Program-made: the position numbers and the translations under genes
Notes under the pieces: model-generated
Database searches by the model: none
What the model was told of the DNA's origin: nothing
The model's input: the letters and a program-made list of their open reading frames with translations, nothing else
Source of the DNA: Pseudomonas brassicacearum subsp. neoaurantiaca
GTDB taxonomy: Bacteria; Pseudomonadota; Gammaproteobacteria; Pseudomonadales; Pseudomonadaceae
Length of the DNA stretch: 64,000 nucleotides
NCBI RefSeq assembly: GCF_013608025.1
Contig: NZ_VDLV01000004.1
Span: 124,001-188,000 of the forward strand
Reading direction: 5' to 3'
In this document: positions 27,276-37,849 of the stretch, one piece after another
How positions within the stretch are numbered: position 1 is the stretch's first letter
How the letters are laid out: the number at the start of each line of letters is the position of its first letter

Positions 27276-27353
27276 ATCGCGAGCAAGCTCGCTCCCACAG
27301 TTGACCGAGTTGTTGCTGATGTATGCGGTCCAATGTGGGAGCTTGCTCGCGAT
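27276..27353. repeat. REPIN, family B (right arm shortened)
   Basis: Left arm TCGCGAGCAAGCTCGCTCCC is complete; right arm TGTGGGAGCTTGCTCGCGA has lost 4 nt in the middle. Confidence 0.82.
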
Positions 27354-27387
27354 GAGGCCCGCCCAAACACAGCAAATCCCAGACAAA

Positions 27388-27415
27388 AAAACGCCCCGAC
27401 AAGTCGGGGCGTTTT
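27388..27415. terminator. Bidirectional terminator between the MFS gene and gap
   Basis: Stem AAAACGCCCCGA / TCGGGGCGTTTT with a 4-nt CAAG loop. A-tract and T-tract flanks let it serve both convergent genes. Confidence 0.85.
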
Positions 27416-27431
27416 CATTTGCAGCTAAGGC

Positions 27432-28880
27432 TTAGCGCGGGAAAGCAGGCGGATTCACATCAGCCATGTCTTCCATCACGCGAACGACCTGGCAGCTATA
27501 GCCGAACTCGTTGTCGTACCAGACGTACAGAACAACGCGGTTGTCCTGGACGATGGTCGCTTCAGCGTCGACAACACCGGCGTGGCGCGAGCCCACGAAG
27601 TCGGTGGACACCACTTCCTGCGAGTTGACGAAGTCGATTTGCTTATGCAGATCGGAGTGCAGCGCCATGTAGCGCAGGTACTCGTTCATCTCTTCACGGG
27701 TGGCGGCCTTCTCGAGGTTCAGGTTGAGAATGGCCATCGACACGTTCGGCGTCGGGACACGGATCGCGTTACCGGTCAGCTTGCCAGCCAGCTCAGGCAG
27801 GGCCTTGGCAGCAGCAGTGGCGGCACCGGTCTCGGTGATGACCATGTTCAGCGCGGCGCTACGGCCACGGCGATCGCCCTTGTGGAAGTTGTCGATCAGG
27901 TTCTGGTCGTTGGTGTACGAGTGAACGGTTTCAACGTGACCGTTGATGATGCCGAACTTGTCGTTCACAGCCTTGAGCACCGGCACGATGGCGTTGGTGG
28001 TGCAGGAAGCGGCGGAAACGATCTTGTCGTCGGCGGTGATGTCGCCGTGGTTGATGCCGTGGACGATGTTCTTCAGCTTGCCCTTGCCAGGCGCGGTCAG
28101 GACAACGCGGTCGATACCCGGGCAGGTCAGGTGCTGGCCCAGGCCATCGGCGTCACGCCATACACCGGTATTGTCCACCAGCAATGCGTTCTTGATGCCG
28201 TACTGGGTGTAGTCCACCTCGGTCGGGTTCTTCGCGTAGATCACCTGGATCAGGTTGCCGTTGGCGGTGATGGTGTTGTTTTCTTCGTCGATGGTGATGG
28301 TGCCGTTGAACGAACCATGGACCGAATCGCGACGCAGCAGGCTGGCGCGCTTGGTCAGATCGTTCTCGGCGCCTTTGCGCACGACGATGGCACGCAGGCG
28401 CAGGCCGTCGCCGCCACCGGTTTTCTCGATCAGGATGCGCGCCAGCAGGCGGCCGATACGGCCAAAGCCGTACAGCACGACGTCGGTGCCTTTGCGGGCC
28501 GAAACGTTTTGCTGGCCAACCACATCGGCCATTTCCTCACGCACGAACTGCTCGGCGCTACGGCCATTGGCTTCGTTGCGGAATTTGAACGCCAACTTGC
28601 CCAGGTCCACCGAGGCCGCGCCGAGCTTGAGCTCGCTCATGGCCTTGAGCAGAGGGAATGTTTCGTGGACGGAGAGTTCGCTGTCGTCGGAAGAGCGGTG
28701 GCGAGCAAAGCGGTGGGCTTTGAGGATCGCGATGACAGACTGGTTGATCAGGCTGCGGCCATAGATCGAGCTCACCACGTTGTTATTGCGGTAGAGCTGA
28801 CCGATGAGAGGGATCATCGCTTCTGCGAGTGCTTCACGATCAATCCATTCACCAAGACACTGGTCGGGCTTCTGAGTCAC
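27432..28880 (-). CDS. Glyceraldehyde-3-phosphate dehydrogenase, long N-terminal form
   Basis: A 482-aa GAPDH that oxidises or reduces at the triose-phosphate step of central carbon metabolism. A non-canonical helical extension of about 130 residues (MTQKPDQCLGEWIDREALAE onward) precedes the Rossmann motif VVLYGFGRIGRLLARIL. Catalytic Cys is in SAASCTTNAIVPVL and the substrate loop in NMVITETGAATAAAKALPEL. The start is GTG at 28880, five bases after GGAAGG; the ATG at 28895 lacks a ribosome site. It is divergent from mfd with 183 nt between. Role in glycolysis versus gluconeogenesis is not decided by sequence. Confidence 0.9.
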   Translation of the reverse strand: MTQKPDQCLGEWIDREALAEAMIPLIGQLYRNNNVVSSIYGRSLINQSVIAILKAHRFARHRSSDDSELSVHETFPLLKAMSELKLGAASVDLGKLAFKFRNEANGRSAEQFVREEMADVVGQQNVSARKGTDVVLYGFGRIGRLLARILIEKTGGGDGLRLRAIVVRKGAENDLTKRASLLRRDSVHGSFNGTITIDEENNTITANGNLIQVIYAKNPTEVDYTQYGIKNALLVDNTGVWRDADGLGQHLTCPGIDRVVLTAPGKGKLKNIVHGINHGDITADDKIVSAASCTTNAIVPVLKAVNDKFGIINGHVETVHSYTNDQNLIDNFHKGDRRGRSAALNMVITETGAATAAAKALPELAGKLTGNAIRVPTPNVSMAILNLNLEKAATREEMNEYLRYMALHSDLHKQIDFVNSQEVVSTDFVGSRHAGVVDAEATIVQDNRVVLYVWYDNEFGYSCQVVRVMEDMADVNPPAFPR

Positions 28881-29063
28881 GGTAACCTTCCACATGTAGG
28901 GGCTGAAAAAAGGGGCTACATTATGCCGCCGAGTCCTCGCCGGAGCAATGCGCGCCCGTCGCGCCGTGGTTTTGCGTTCCAGTAGCGTAGTCCGCGACTG
29001 ACAGCCGGGCCCTTCAGCCGCTACAATTGTCGACTTTGTCGCAACGCTGGAGCTCAACCTTCC

Positions 29064-32000
29064 GTGCCCGTTCTGCGTCTACCGCTTCTCCCTGCCGCGG
29101 CAGGTAAACAGCACTGGGGCAATCTGCCCGGTGCCGCCCTGAGCCTGGCCATCGCCGAGGCCGCTGGCGCTGCAAAGCGCTTCACCCTGCTATTGACCGC
29201 CGACAGCCAAAGCGCCGAGCGGCTGGAACAGGAGCTGGGTTTCTTCGCCCCGGATTTGCCAGTGCTGCATTTTCCAGACTGGGAAACCCTGCCCTACGAC
29301 CTTTTTTCGCCGCACCAGGACATCATTTCCCAGCGAATCGCCAGCCTTTATCGGCTGCCGGAGCTCAGTCATGGCGTTTTGGTAGTGCCTATCACCACAG
29401 CCCTACATCGCCTGGCGCCCACTCAGTTTTTGCTGGGCAGCAGCCTGGTGCTGGACATCGGCCAGAAGCTCGATGTCGAGCAGATGCGCACGCGACTCGA
29501 GGCCAGCGGCTACCGCTACGTCGACACCGTGTACGAGCACGGCGAGTTCACGGTGCGCGGGGCGTTGATCGATCTGTTCCCGATGGGCAGCAAATTGCCG
29601 TATCGCATCGATCTGTTCGATGACGAAATCGAGACTCTGCGCACCTTCGACCCGGAAACCCAGCGTTCCATCGACAAGGTCCAGTCGATCCGCCTGTTGC
29701 CGGCCAAGGAATTCCCGCTGCAAAAAGACGCGGTCACTCGCTTCAAGGCCCGTTTTCGCGAACGTTTCGACGTGGATTTCCGTCGCTGCCCGATCTTCCA
29801 GGACCTGAGCAGCGGCATCACCCCGGCCGGCATCGAGTATTATTTGCCGTTGTTTTTCGAAGAAACTTCCACGCTGTTCGATTACTTGCCCCAGGACACC
29901 CAGGTATTTTCCCTGCCGGGCATCGAGCAGGCGGCGGAAAATTTCTGGAACGATGTGCGCAACCGCTACGAAGAACGTCGTGTCGACCCGTCCCGTCCAT
30001 TATTGCCGCCCGCCGAGTTGTTCCTGCCGGTGGAAGACTGCTTCGCCCGCCTCAAGAGCTGGCCGCGCGTGGTGGCGAGCCAGCAGGACGTGGAAACCGG
30101 CGTCGGCCGGGAACGCTTCCCCGCCAAGCCCCTGCCCGACCTGGCGATCGAAGCCAAAGCCACGCAACCGCTGGCGGCCCTGGCCGGTTTCCTCGACGAG
30201 TTTCCTGGTCGCGTACTGTTCACCGCCGAGTCCGCCGGCCGCCGTGAAGTATTGCTGGAACTACTGGAACGCCTGAAGCTGCGCCCGAAGACCGTCGACA
30301 GCTGGCCTGACTTCGTCGCGGGCAAGGATCGCCTGGCGATCACCATCGCGCCGCTTAACGACGGCCTGGTCCTTGACGATCCCGCCCTGGCCCTGGTTGC
30401 CGAAAGCCCGTTGTTCGGCCAGCGCGTCATGCAGCGTCGCCGCCGCGAGAAACGCGCCGACGCCGCCAACGATGCGGTCATCAAGAACCTCACAGAACTG
30501 CGCGAAGGTGCGCCGGTGGTACATATCGACCACGGCGTGGGCCGCTACCTGGGCCTGGCGACCCTGGAAATCGAAAACCAGGCCGCCGAATTCCTCACCC
30601 TGGAATACGCCGAGGGCGCCAAGCTCTACGTGCCGGTGGCGAACCTGCACTTGATCGCCCGCTACACCGGCAGCGACGATGCGCTGGCACCGCTGCATCG
30701 CCTGGGCTCGGAAACCTGGCAGAAGGCCAAGCGCAAGGCCGCCGAACAGGTGCGCGACGTGGCGGCGGAATTGCTGGACATCTATGCCCGCCGTGCCGCG
30801 CGCGAAGGCTATGCATTCGCCGACCCGAAAGCCGACTACGAAACCTTCAGCGCCGGATTCCCGTTCGAAGAAACCGTCGACCAGCAGACCACCATTGAAG
30901 CCGTACGCGCCGACATGCTCGCGCCCAAGCCCATGGACCGCCTGGTCTGTGGTGATGTGGGCTTCGGCAAGACCGAAGTAGCGATGCGCGCCGCGTTCAT
31001 TGCCGTGCACGGCGGCAAGCAGGTGGCGATCCTGGTGCCGACCACTCTGCTCGCCCAGCAGCACTACAACAGTTTCCGCGACCGCTTCGCCGACTGGCCC
31101 GTGACCGTGGAAGTGATGAGCCGCTTCAAGTCCGCCAAGGAAGTGAACGCCGCCGTCGCGGACCTGGCCGAAGGCAAGATCGACATCGTCATTGGCACGC
31201 ACAAGCTGCTGCAGGACGATGTGAAGATCAAGAACCTGGGGCTGGTGATCATCGATGAGGAACACCGCTTTGGCGTGCGCCAGAAAGAACAGCTCAAGGC
31301 CCTGCGCAGCGAAGTCGACATCCTGACCCTGACCGCCACGCCGATCCCGCGCACCTTGAACATGGCGGTGTCGGGCATGCGCGACCTGTCGATCATCGCC
31401 ACACCGCCAGCCCGGCGTCTGTCGGTGCGCACCTTCGTCATGGAGCAGAACAAAAGCACGGTCAAGGAAGCCCTGCTGCGTGAGCTGCTGCGCGGCGGCC
31501 AGGTCTATTACCTGCACAACGACGTGAAGACCATCGAGAAATGCGCCGCCGACCTGGCCGAGCTGGTGCCGGAAGCGCGCATCGGTATCGGCCACGGACA
31601 GATGCGCGAGCGCGAACTCGAACAGGTGATGAGCGACTTCTACCACAAGCGCTTCAACGTGCTGATCGCCTCGACCATCATCGAGACCGGCATCGACGTG
31701 CCGAGCGCCAACACCATCATCATCGAGCGCGCCGACAAGTTCGGCCTGGCCCAGTTGCACCAGTTGCGCGGTCGGGTCGGACGCAGCCACCACCAGGCCT
31801 ACGCCTACCTGCTGACGCCGCCGCGCCAGCAGATCACCCCGGACGCGGAGAAGCGCCTGGAAGCCATTGCCAATACCCAGGACCTCGGCGCCGGCTTCGT
31901 GTTGGCCACCAATGACCTGGAAATTCGTGGTGCCGGCGAGTTGCTCGGCGACGGCCAGAGCGGCCAGATCCAGGCCGTCGGCTTCACGCTGTACATGGAA

Positions 32001-32513
32001 ATGCTCGAACGGGCGGTCAAGTCGATCCGCAAGGGCGAACAGCCGAACCTCGACCAGCCCTTGGGCGGCGGACCGGAGATCAACCTGCGGGTGCCGGCGC
32101 TGATCCCGGAAGATTATCTGCCGGACGTCCACGCACGGCTGATCCTCTACAAGCGCATCGCCTCGGCCACTGACGAGGAAGGCCTGAAGGATCTGCAGGT
32201 GGAAATGATCGACCGCTTCGGCCTGCTGCCGGAGCCGACCAAGAATCTGGTGCGCACCACGCTGCTCAAGCTCAAGGCCGAGCAACTGGGCATCAAGAAA
32301 GTCGACGGCGGGCCCAACGGTGGCCGTATCGAGTTCGAAGCCCAGACCCCGGTCGATCCACTGGTGCTGATCAAGCTGATCCAGGGCCAGCCCAAACGCT
32401 ACAAGTTCGAAGGCGCCACGATGTTCAAGTTCATGGTGCCCATGGAACGCCCGGAAGAGCGTTTCAATACCGTGGAGGCGCTGTTCGAGCGCCTCACTCC
32501 GACCACTGCTTGA
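29064..32513 (+). CDS. mfd: Transcription-repair coupling factor Mfd
   Basis: A 1149-aa DNA translocase that dislodges stalled RNA polymerase and recruits UvrA. In order it has a UvrB-like N-terminal module (FPDWETLPYDLFSPHQDIIS), a CarD-like RNA polymerase-interaction domain near residue 485 (VVHIDHGVGRYLGLATLE), and RecG-like helicase lobes. Walker A GDVGFGKTEVAMRAAF is near residue 630 and DEEHRFGVRQKE near 730. The C-terminal TRCF domain follows NLRVPALIPEDYLPDVHARL. The start is GTG. Length matches E. coli Mfd. Confidence 0.97.
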   Translation: MPVLRLPLLPAAAGKQHWGNLPGAALSLAIAEAAGAAKRFTLLLTADSQSAERLEQELGFFAPDLPVLHFPDWETLPYDLFSPHQDIISQRIASLYRLPELSHGVLVVPITTALHRLAPTQFLLGSSLVLDIGQKLDVEQMRTRLEASGYRYVDTVYEHGEFTVRGALIDLFPMGSKLPYRIDLFDDEIETLRTFDPETQRSIDKVQSIRLLPAKEFPLQKDAVTRFKARFRERFDVDFRRCPIFQDLSSGITPAGIEYYLPLFFEETSTLFDYLPQDTQVFSLPGIEQAAENFWNDVRNRYEERRVDPSRPLLPPAELFLPVEDCFARLKSWPRVVASQQDVETGVGRERFPAKPLPDLAIEAKATQPLAALAGFLDEFPGRVLFTAESAGRREVLLELLERLKLRPKTVDSWPDFVAGKDRLAITIAPLNDGLVLDDPALALVAESPLFGQRVMQRRRREKRADAANDAVIKNLTELREGAPVVHIDHGVGRYLGLATLEIENQAAEFLTLEYAEGAKLYVPVANLHLIARYTGSDDALAPLHRLGSETWQKAKRKAAEQVRDVAAELLDIYARRAAREGYAFADPKADYETFSAGFPFEETVDQQTTIEAVRADMLAPKPMDRLVCGDVGFGKTEVAMRAAFIAVHGGKQVAILVPTTLLAQQHYNSFRDRFADWPVTVEVMSRFKSAKEVNAAVADLAEGKIDIVIGTHKLLQDDVKIKNLGLVIIDEEHRFGVRQKEQLKALRSEVDILTLTATPIPRTLNMAVSGMRDLSIIATPPARRLSVRTFVMEQNKSTVKEALLRELLRGGQVYYLHNDVKTIEKCAADLAELVPEARIGIGHGQMRERELEQVMSDFYHKRFNVLIASTIIETGIDVPSANTIIIERADKFGLAQLHQLRGRVGRSHHQAYAYLLTPPRQQITPDAEKRLEAIANTQDLGAGFVLATNDLEIRGAGELLGDGQSGQIQAVGFTLYMEMLERAVKSIRKGEQPNLDQPLGGGPEINLRVPALIPEDYLPDVHARLILYKRIASATDEEGLKDLQVEMIDRFGLLPEPTKNLVRTTLLKLKAEQLGIKKVDGGPNGGRIEFEAQTPVDPLVLIKLIQGQPKRYKFEGATMFKFMVPMERPEERFNTVEALFERLTPTTA

Positions 32514-32523
32514 AGGACGCCCA

Positions 32524-33090
32524 ATGCGCCTGTTTCACTCCTTGATGTTGTTGATGACCCTGGTTGCCCCTCTGGCGTTGGCCGACGATCTGTATCAGGT
32601 GGAGATGATCCTGGTCCGGCAAAATGCCGAGCCAACCATCATCAGCCGAGCCGCGCCGGAAGACTGGGACGCCGGGGCTCGACGCTTGGGCGCCGACAGC
32701 CTGCGTACACCGGCAATGGGCAATATCGTCGAAAAACTCAGCGCCAGCGGCCAGTACACCGTGCTCATGCACAAGGCCTGGCAACAGAAACTGGGCGAAC
32801 AAGGCAGCAAGATCGCCGTCAGCGACGGCACCGAACAGTTTGGCCAGTTTCCCATCGAGGGCACTCTGGAACTCAAGCTCGGCCGCTTCACCGACGTGGA
32901 CGCTGACTTCTGGATCAACCAGATCGACGCCAATGGCCTGGTCACCGCCAGCGAACGCTTGAAGCAACAGAGCCACACCAAGAATGGCCAGTTGAATTTC
33001 CTCGACAACGGCCACCTTGGCTTGCTGATCAAGATCACCTCGTTGACCGCGCCTGCTCCACGGCAGGCACCTGACGTCATTCCAGACTGA
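32524..33090 (+). CDS. csiV: CsiV-family periplasmic protein
   Basis: A 188-aa exported protein whose signal peptide MRLFHSLMLLMTLVAPLALA is cut before DDLYQVEMILVRQ. The latter is the family's conserved opening ('YxVEMIVFxQ'). In P. aeruginosa and Vibrio-type studies CsiV relates to outer-membrane/peptidoglycan functions, but its role here is inferred from family. It starts 10 nt after mfd and is probably co-transcribed. The middle contains the conserved LEGTLELKLGRFTDVDADFW-like strand. The symbol is provisional. Confidence 0.75.
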   Translation: MRLFHSLMLLMTLVAPLALADDLYQVEMILVRQNAEPTIISRAAPEDWDAGARRLGADSLRTPAMGNIVEKLSASGQYTVLMHKAWQQKLGEQGSKIAVSDGTEQFGQFPIEGTLELKLGRFTDVDADFWINQIDANGLVTASERLKQQSHTKNGQLNFLDNGHLGLLIKITSLTAPAPRQAPDVIPD

Positions 33091-33101
33091 TCGGCGCGCC
33101 T

Positions 33102-35795
33102 ATGCCCTCGCCCCTGAGCAAACCGCTGGCACCTTCCTGGGTCAATCGATTCAAGGAGCAAAGCCTGGAGCGTGGGCGTCGATACGCGCTGGAAAATCGC
33201 GTCAGGATCGTCGAGGCCGGCGACAGCACCATCGTTGCCAGTTGCGAAGGCTCCGGTGGCAGCGTTTATCGTCAGACCATTCGCCTCAAGGAGTCAGCCA
33301 AGGGCACTTTGATCCTGCTCGAAGCAGCGTGCTCCTGTCCGGTGCGCATCAATTGCAAGCATTGCGCGGCGGTGCTACTGCAAGTCCAGGAAACCCTGGC
33401 CTACCCTGCCGCCGAAAAAGACGCGCAGATGCTGGAAAAACTCCAGGCAGTGCTCGACAGCCGCAGCCCCAAGGCGCCGCCGCAAGTCTTGGTGGACAAC
33501 GTGCAGCCGGTGCCACGCCTGTGGCTGGCGAGCATCGAATTCAGTGCCTTCGAGCCGCGCAACGGCAAGATGCAGCGCTACATCCAGCACCGCGCCGCCC
33601 TGTCGTTCAGCTATCTGGATGAATACGTCAGCGGCCAGCGCAACACCGACGTACTGATTCGCCAGGAAACCCAGACGCTGCGGATAAAACGCCACACCGA
33701 TGTGGAACAGTCCTACCGCGAACAACTGCGAATTCTCGGTTTCAAGATCGCGACCCGACAAAGCAAGGCCTTGCCGGAGAGCGCGGGCGAACTGTACGAA
33801 ATGGTCAACGACAGTGCCTGGCTGACCTTTACGCTCAACGACCTGCCGAAACTGCGCACCCAGGGCTGGGAATTGCAGATCGATGAAGATTTCGGCTTCG
33901 ACCTGACGGCGGTAGACGAGTGGTACGCCACGGTCGAGGAAACGCCGGAGCGGGACTGGTTCGACCTGGAGCTGGGGATCATCGTCAACGGCGAGCGACT
34001 GAGCCTGCTGCCAATCCTGTTGAACCTGATGCGCTCGCACATCGAGCTGTTCAACCCGGAACGCCTGGCCAGGCGCCGCGATGACGAACTCATTCTGGTC
34101 AACTTGCCGCACCGTCCCAACTCGGAGTTCGGCCCACAGCAAGTGGCCCTGCCCTACGGTCGGTTGAAGCCGGTGTTGGCGACCCTCGGCGAGTTCTACC
34201 TGCAAGAGCCCGGCACCACCAAGCTGCGCCTCAACAGCGCCGACGCCCTGCGCCTGAACCCGTTGCAGGACATGCCGCTGCGCTGGGAAGGTGGCGAACA
34301 CATACGCAGCCTCGCCCAACGCCTGCGCGACATCAAGGACTACACCGCCACCGCCCCGAAGGGCTTGAACGCAACGCTGCGCCCCTACCAGCTCGAAGGC
34401 CTGAGCTGGATGCAGTCGCTACGGCAATTGGAGGTGGGCGGCATCCTGGCGGACGACATGGGCCTGGGTAAAACCCTACAGACCCTGGCGCACATTCTCA
34501 GCGAAAAACACGCCGGCCGCCTGGACCGCCCATGCATGGTGGTGATGCCGACAAGCCTGATTCCAAACTGGCTCGATGAAGCATCGCATTTCACCCCGCA
34601 GCTCAAGGTCCTGGCCCTGTACGGTGCCGGGCGCAAGAAACACTTCGAGCGCCTGGCCGATTACGACCTGATCCTGACCACTTATGCGCTGCTGCCCAAG
34701 GACGTCGAACGCCTCAAGGCACAGCCGCTGCACGTACTGATCCTCGACGAAGCCCAGTACATCAAGAACCCCACCAGTAAAGCCGCCCAGGCCGCCCGGG
34801 AACTGGATGCCCGGCAACGGTTGTGCCTGTCCGGGACGCCATTGGAAAACCACCTGGGTGAACTCTGGTCGTTGTTTCACTTCCTGTTGCCGGGCTGGCT
34901 CGGCGACATCAAAAGCTTCAACCGCGACTACCGCGTGCCCATCGAAAAGCGCGGCAGCGACGTGCGATTGCAACACCTCAACGGTCGGATAAAACCGTTC
35001 CTGCTGCGCCGCACCAAGGAACAAGTGGCGACCGAACTGCCGCCCAAGACCGAAATCATCCATTGGGTCGAACTCAGCGACGCCCAGCGGGACGTCTACG
35101 AGACCATGCGCCTGGCCATGGACAAGAAAGTGCGCGACGAGATCACCCGCAAAGGCGTGGCGCGCAGCCAGATCATCATCCTCGAGGCGCTATTGAAGCT
35201 GCGCCAAGTGTGCTGCGACCTGCGCCTGATCAGCGACGCCGCCCTGCCGGCCCGGGGCAGCAGCTCGGGCAAGCTCGACAGCCTGATGGAAATGCTCGAG
35301 GAGTTGTTTGAAGAAGGTCGACGAGTGCTGTTGTTTTCACAGTTCACCTCGATGTTGGCGCTGATCGAAGAAGAACTGCAAAAGCGTGGCGTGGAATACG
35401 TCATCCTGACTGGCCAGACCAGGGACCGCCGCACGCCGGTGAAGGAGTTCCAGAGCGGGAAGCGTCAGATCTTTCTGATCAGCCTGAAGGCCGGCGGCGT
35501 CGGCTTGAACCTGACAGAAGCCGACACGGTGATTCACTACGACCCGTGGTGGAACCCCGCCACCGAGAACCAGGCGACCGACCGTGCCTATCGCATCGGT
35601 CAGGAGAAACCGGTGTTCGTTTATAAACTGATCGCCCGCGGCACGGTGGAAGAAAAGATCCAACTGCTGCAGAAAGAGAAGTCCGACCTGGCGGCTGGCG
35701 TGCTGGACGGACGCGTGGCGGGAGATTGGAAACTGCAGAACGAAGACATCGAAGCGCTATTCGCGCCGCTGCCGGAAAAACTGGAGAAGCGTTAA
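33102..35795 (+). CDS. SNF2-family helicase with SWIM zinc finger
   Basis: An 897-aa DNA-dependent ATPase. A SWIM zinc finger (CSCPVRINCKHCAAVL, about residues 75-90) comes first, then a linker domain. The SNF2 ATPase follows, with Walker A ILADDMGLGKTLQTLAH near residue 450, LDEAQYIKN near 550 and the helicase C-lobe motifs KAGGVGLNLTEADTVIHYDP and QATDRAYRIGQ. It is likely to remodel protein-DNA or RNA polymerase complexes, like RapA/HepA relatives; the substrate is unknown. It starts 11 nt after csiV and follows mfd, suggesting a transcription/repair operon. Confidence 0.9.
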   Translation: MPSPLSKPLAPSWVNRFKEQSLERGRRYALENRVRIVEAGDSTIVASCEGSGGSVYRQTIRLKESAKGTLILLEAACSCPVRINCKHCAAVLLQVQETLAYPAAEKDAQMLEKLQAVLDSRSPKAPPQVLVDNVQPVPRLWLASIEFSAFEPRNGKMQRYIQHRAALSFSYLDEYVSGQRNTDVLIRQETQTLRIKRHTDVEQSYREQLRILGFKIATRQSKALPESAGELYEMVNDSAWLTFTLNDLPKLRTQGWELQIDEDFGFDLTAVDEWYATVEETPERDWFDLELGIIVNGERLSLLPILLNLMRSHIELFNPERLARRRDDELILVNLPHRPNSEFGPQQVALPYGRLKPVLATLGEFYLQEPGTTKLRLNSADALRLNPLQDMPLRWEGGEHIRSLAQRLRDIKDYTATAPKGLNATLRPYQLEGLSWMQSLRQLEVGGILADDMGLGKTLQTLAHILSEKHAGRLDRPCMVVMPTSLIPNWLDEASHFTPQLKVLALYGAGRKKHFERLADYDLILTTYALLPKDVERLKAQPLHVLILDEAQYIKNPTSKAAQAARELDARQRLCLSGTPLENHLGELWSLFHFLLPGWLGDIKSFNRDYRVPIEKRGSDVRLQHLNGRIKPFLLRRTKEQVATELPPKTEIIHWVELSDAQRDVYETMRLAMDKKVRDEITRKGVARSQIIILEALLKLRQVCCDLRLISDAALPARGSSSGKLDSLMEMLEELFEEGRRVLLFSQFTSMLALIEEELQKRGVEYVILTGQTRDRRTPVKEFQSGKRQIFLISLKAGGVGLNLTEADTVIHYDPWWNPATENQATDRAYRIGQEKPVFVYKLIARGTVEEKIQLLQKEKSDLAAGVLDGRVAGDWKLQNEDIEALFAPLPEKLEKR

Positions 35796-35806
35796 AACCC
35801 TTTTCG

Positions 35807-35896
35807 TGTGGGAGCGAGCCTGATCGCGAAGAGGCCGCCAGCCTTCAACATTCTCGCGAGCTAAGCCGCCGCCTTCGCGAGCAGGCTCGCTCCCAC
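35807..35896. repeat. REPIN, family B
   Basis: Arms GTGGGAGCGAGCCTGATCGC and GCGAGCAGGCTCGCTCCCAC, between the convergent helicase and mtnP genes. Confidence 0.83.
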
Positions 35897-35917
35897 CCGG
35901 ATATTCCCTGGGCTGTT

Positions 35918-36658
<741 letters not shown>

Positions 36659-36668
36659 TCAAACGTCC

Positions 36669-37679
36669 TTAATCAATCAGTTGTGCGGCTTTCAACGCAC
36701 CGATGGCGGTCAACCAGCGTGGATCCTGGCGGTACTCGGTATTGGCAAAGGCCTGGCCACGCATGCGGGCAATCCGCGCCGACGGCTTGACCTTCAAGCG
36801 CTGGGCAGCGCTCAGGGCCAGTTCGGCGGCCGCGCGGTCGTTGCACACCAGGCCCATGTCACAACCGGCCGTTAGTGCCGCCTCGATGCGGCTGGCGGCA
36901 TCGCCAACCACATGGGCGCCGGCCATGGAAAGATCATCACTGAAGATCACGCCATCGAACCGCAACTCGCCCCGCAGGATGTCTTGCAGCCAACGGCGGG
37001 AGAAGCCTGCCGGGCTGGAATCCACCTTGGGGTAAATGACGTGGGCAGGCATTACCGCCGCAAGCTGATTGCTCAGCTTGGCAAATGGCACCAGGTCGTT
37101 GGCGCGGATCTGCTCAAGGCTGCGCTCATCCGTTGGGATGGCCACATGGGAGTCAGCCTCGGCCCAGCCGTGCCCAGGAAAATGCTTGCCTGTGGCTGCC
37201 ATCCCCGCTGCGTTCATGCCACGAATGAAGGCTCCGGCCAACAATGCGGCACGCTCGGGATCACCTTCAAAGGAGCGACTGCCGACCACGGCACTGCGCT
37301 GGTAATCGAGGTCCAGCACCGGGGCGAAACTCAAATCGAGACCGACCGCCAGCACTTCGGTCGCCATGATCCAGCCGCACTGTTCGGCGAGGTACTCGGC
37401 GTTCGGGTTGTCGGCGATGGCTCGCATCGCCGGCAGGCGCACAAATCCCTGGCGCAGCCGCTGGACCCGCCCGCCTTCCTGGTCAACCGCCAGCAACAGG
37501 TCGGGACGGATGGCGCGGATCGCCGCGCTCAGCTCGCGCACTTGCCGCGGGTGCTCGATGTTACGAGCAAAAATAATCAAGCCACCCACTTCGGGTTGGC
37601 GCAACAGATGGCGATCCTCGGCCGTCAGCCAGGTACCGGCGACGTCGACCATCAACGAGCCTTGCAGGCCAGCGGTCAT
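36669..37679 (-). CDS. nagZ: Beta-N-acetylhexosaminidase NagZ
   Basis: A 336-aa cytoplasmic glycoside hydrolase family 3 enzyme that removes GlcNAc from anhydro-muropeptides during peptidoglycan recycling. Its product feeds AmpG/AmpR induction of beta-lactamase. Signature KHFPGHGWAEADSHVAIPTDE carries the catalytic His on the mobile loop, and IFSDDLSMAGA has the nucleophilic Asp. No signal peptide is present. It is first in the nagZ-mtnP operon on the minus strand, downstream of psrA. Confidence 0.95.
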   Translation of the reverse strand: MTAGLQGSLMVDVAGTWLTAEDRHLLRQPEVGGLIIFARNIEHPRQVRELSAAIRAIRPDLLLAVDQEGGRVQRLRQGFVRLPAMRAIADNPNAEYLAEQCGWIMATEVLAVGLDLSFAPVLDLDYQRSAVVGSRSFEGDPERAALLAGAFIRGMNAAGMAATGKHFPGHGWAEADSHVAIPTDERSLEQIRANDLVPFAKLSNQLAAVMPAHVIYPKVDSSPAGFSRRWLQDILRGELRFDGVIFSDDLSMAGAHVVGDAASRIEAALTAGCDMGLVCNDRAAAELALSAAQRLKVKPSARIARMRGQAFANTEYRQDPRWLTAIGALKAAQLID

Positions 37680-37849
37680 AGCAATTCCTTAATAACGATG
37701 GGCGCCCACGGCGACGCCTGCACGACAAAACCGCCAGGCTGCACGCCCGACAGTTCGCGCATCGGCGATGAAATATGAAACGAACTTGAAAGGAGAATCG
37801 GCATGGGCGGCTAGCTTAGCGGATGTAGCCAGCCACGCCCACCCGTCTG

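Noticed and set aside
30261..32285. Minus-strand open frame of 674 codons
   Set aside because: Antisense to the helicase part of mfd, with His/Gln/Asp-rich composition typical of shadow frames. No ribosome site or domain.
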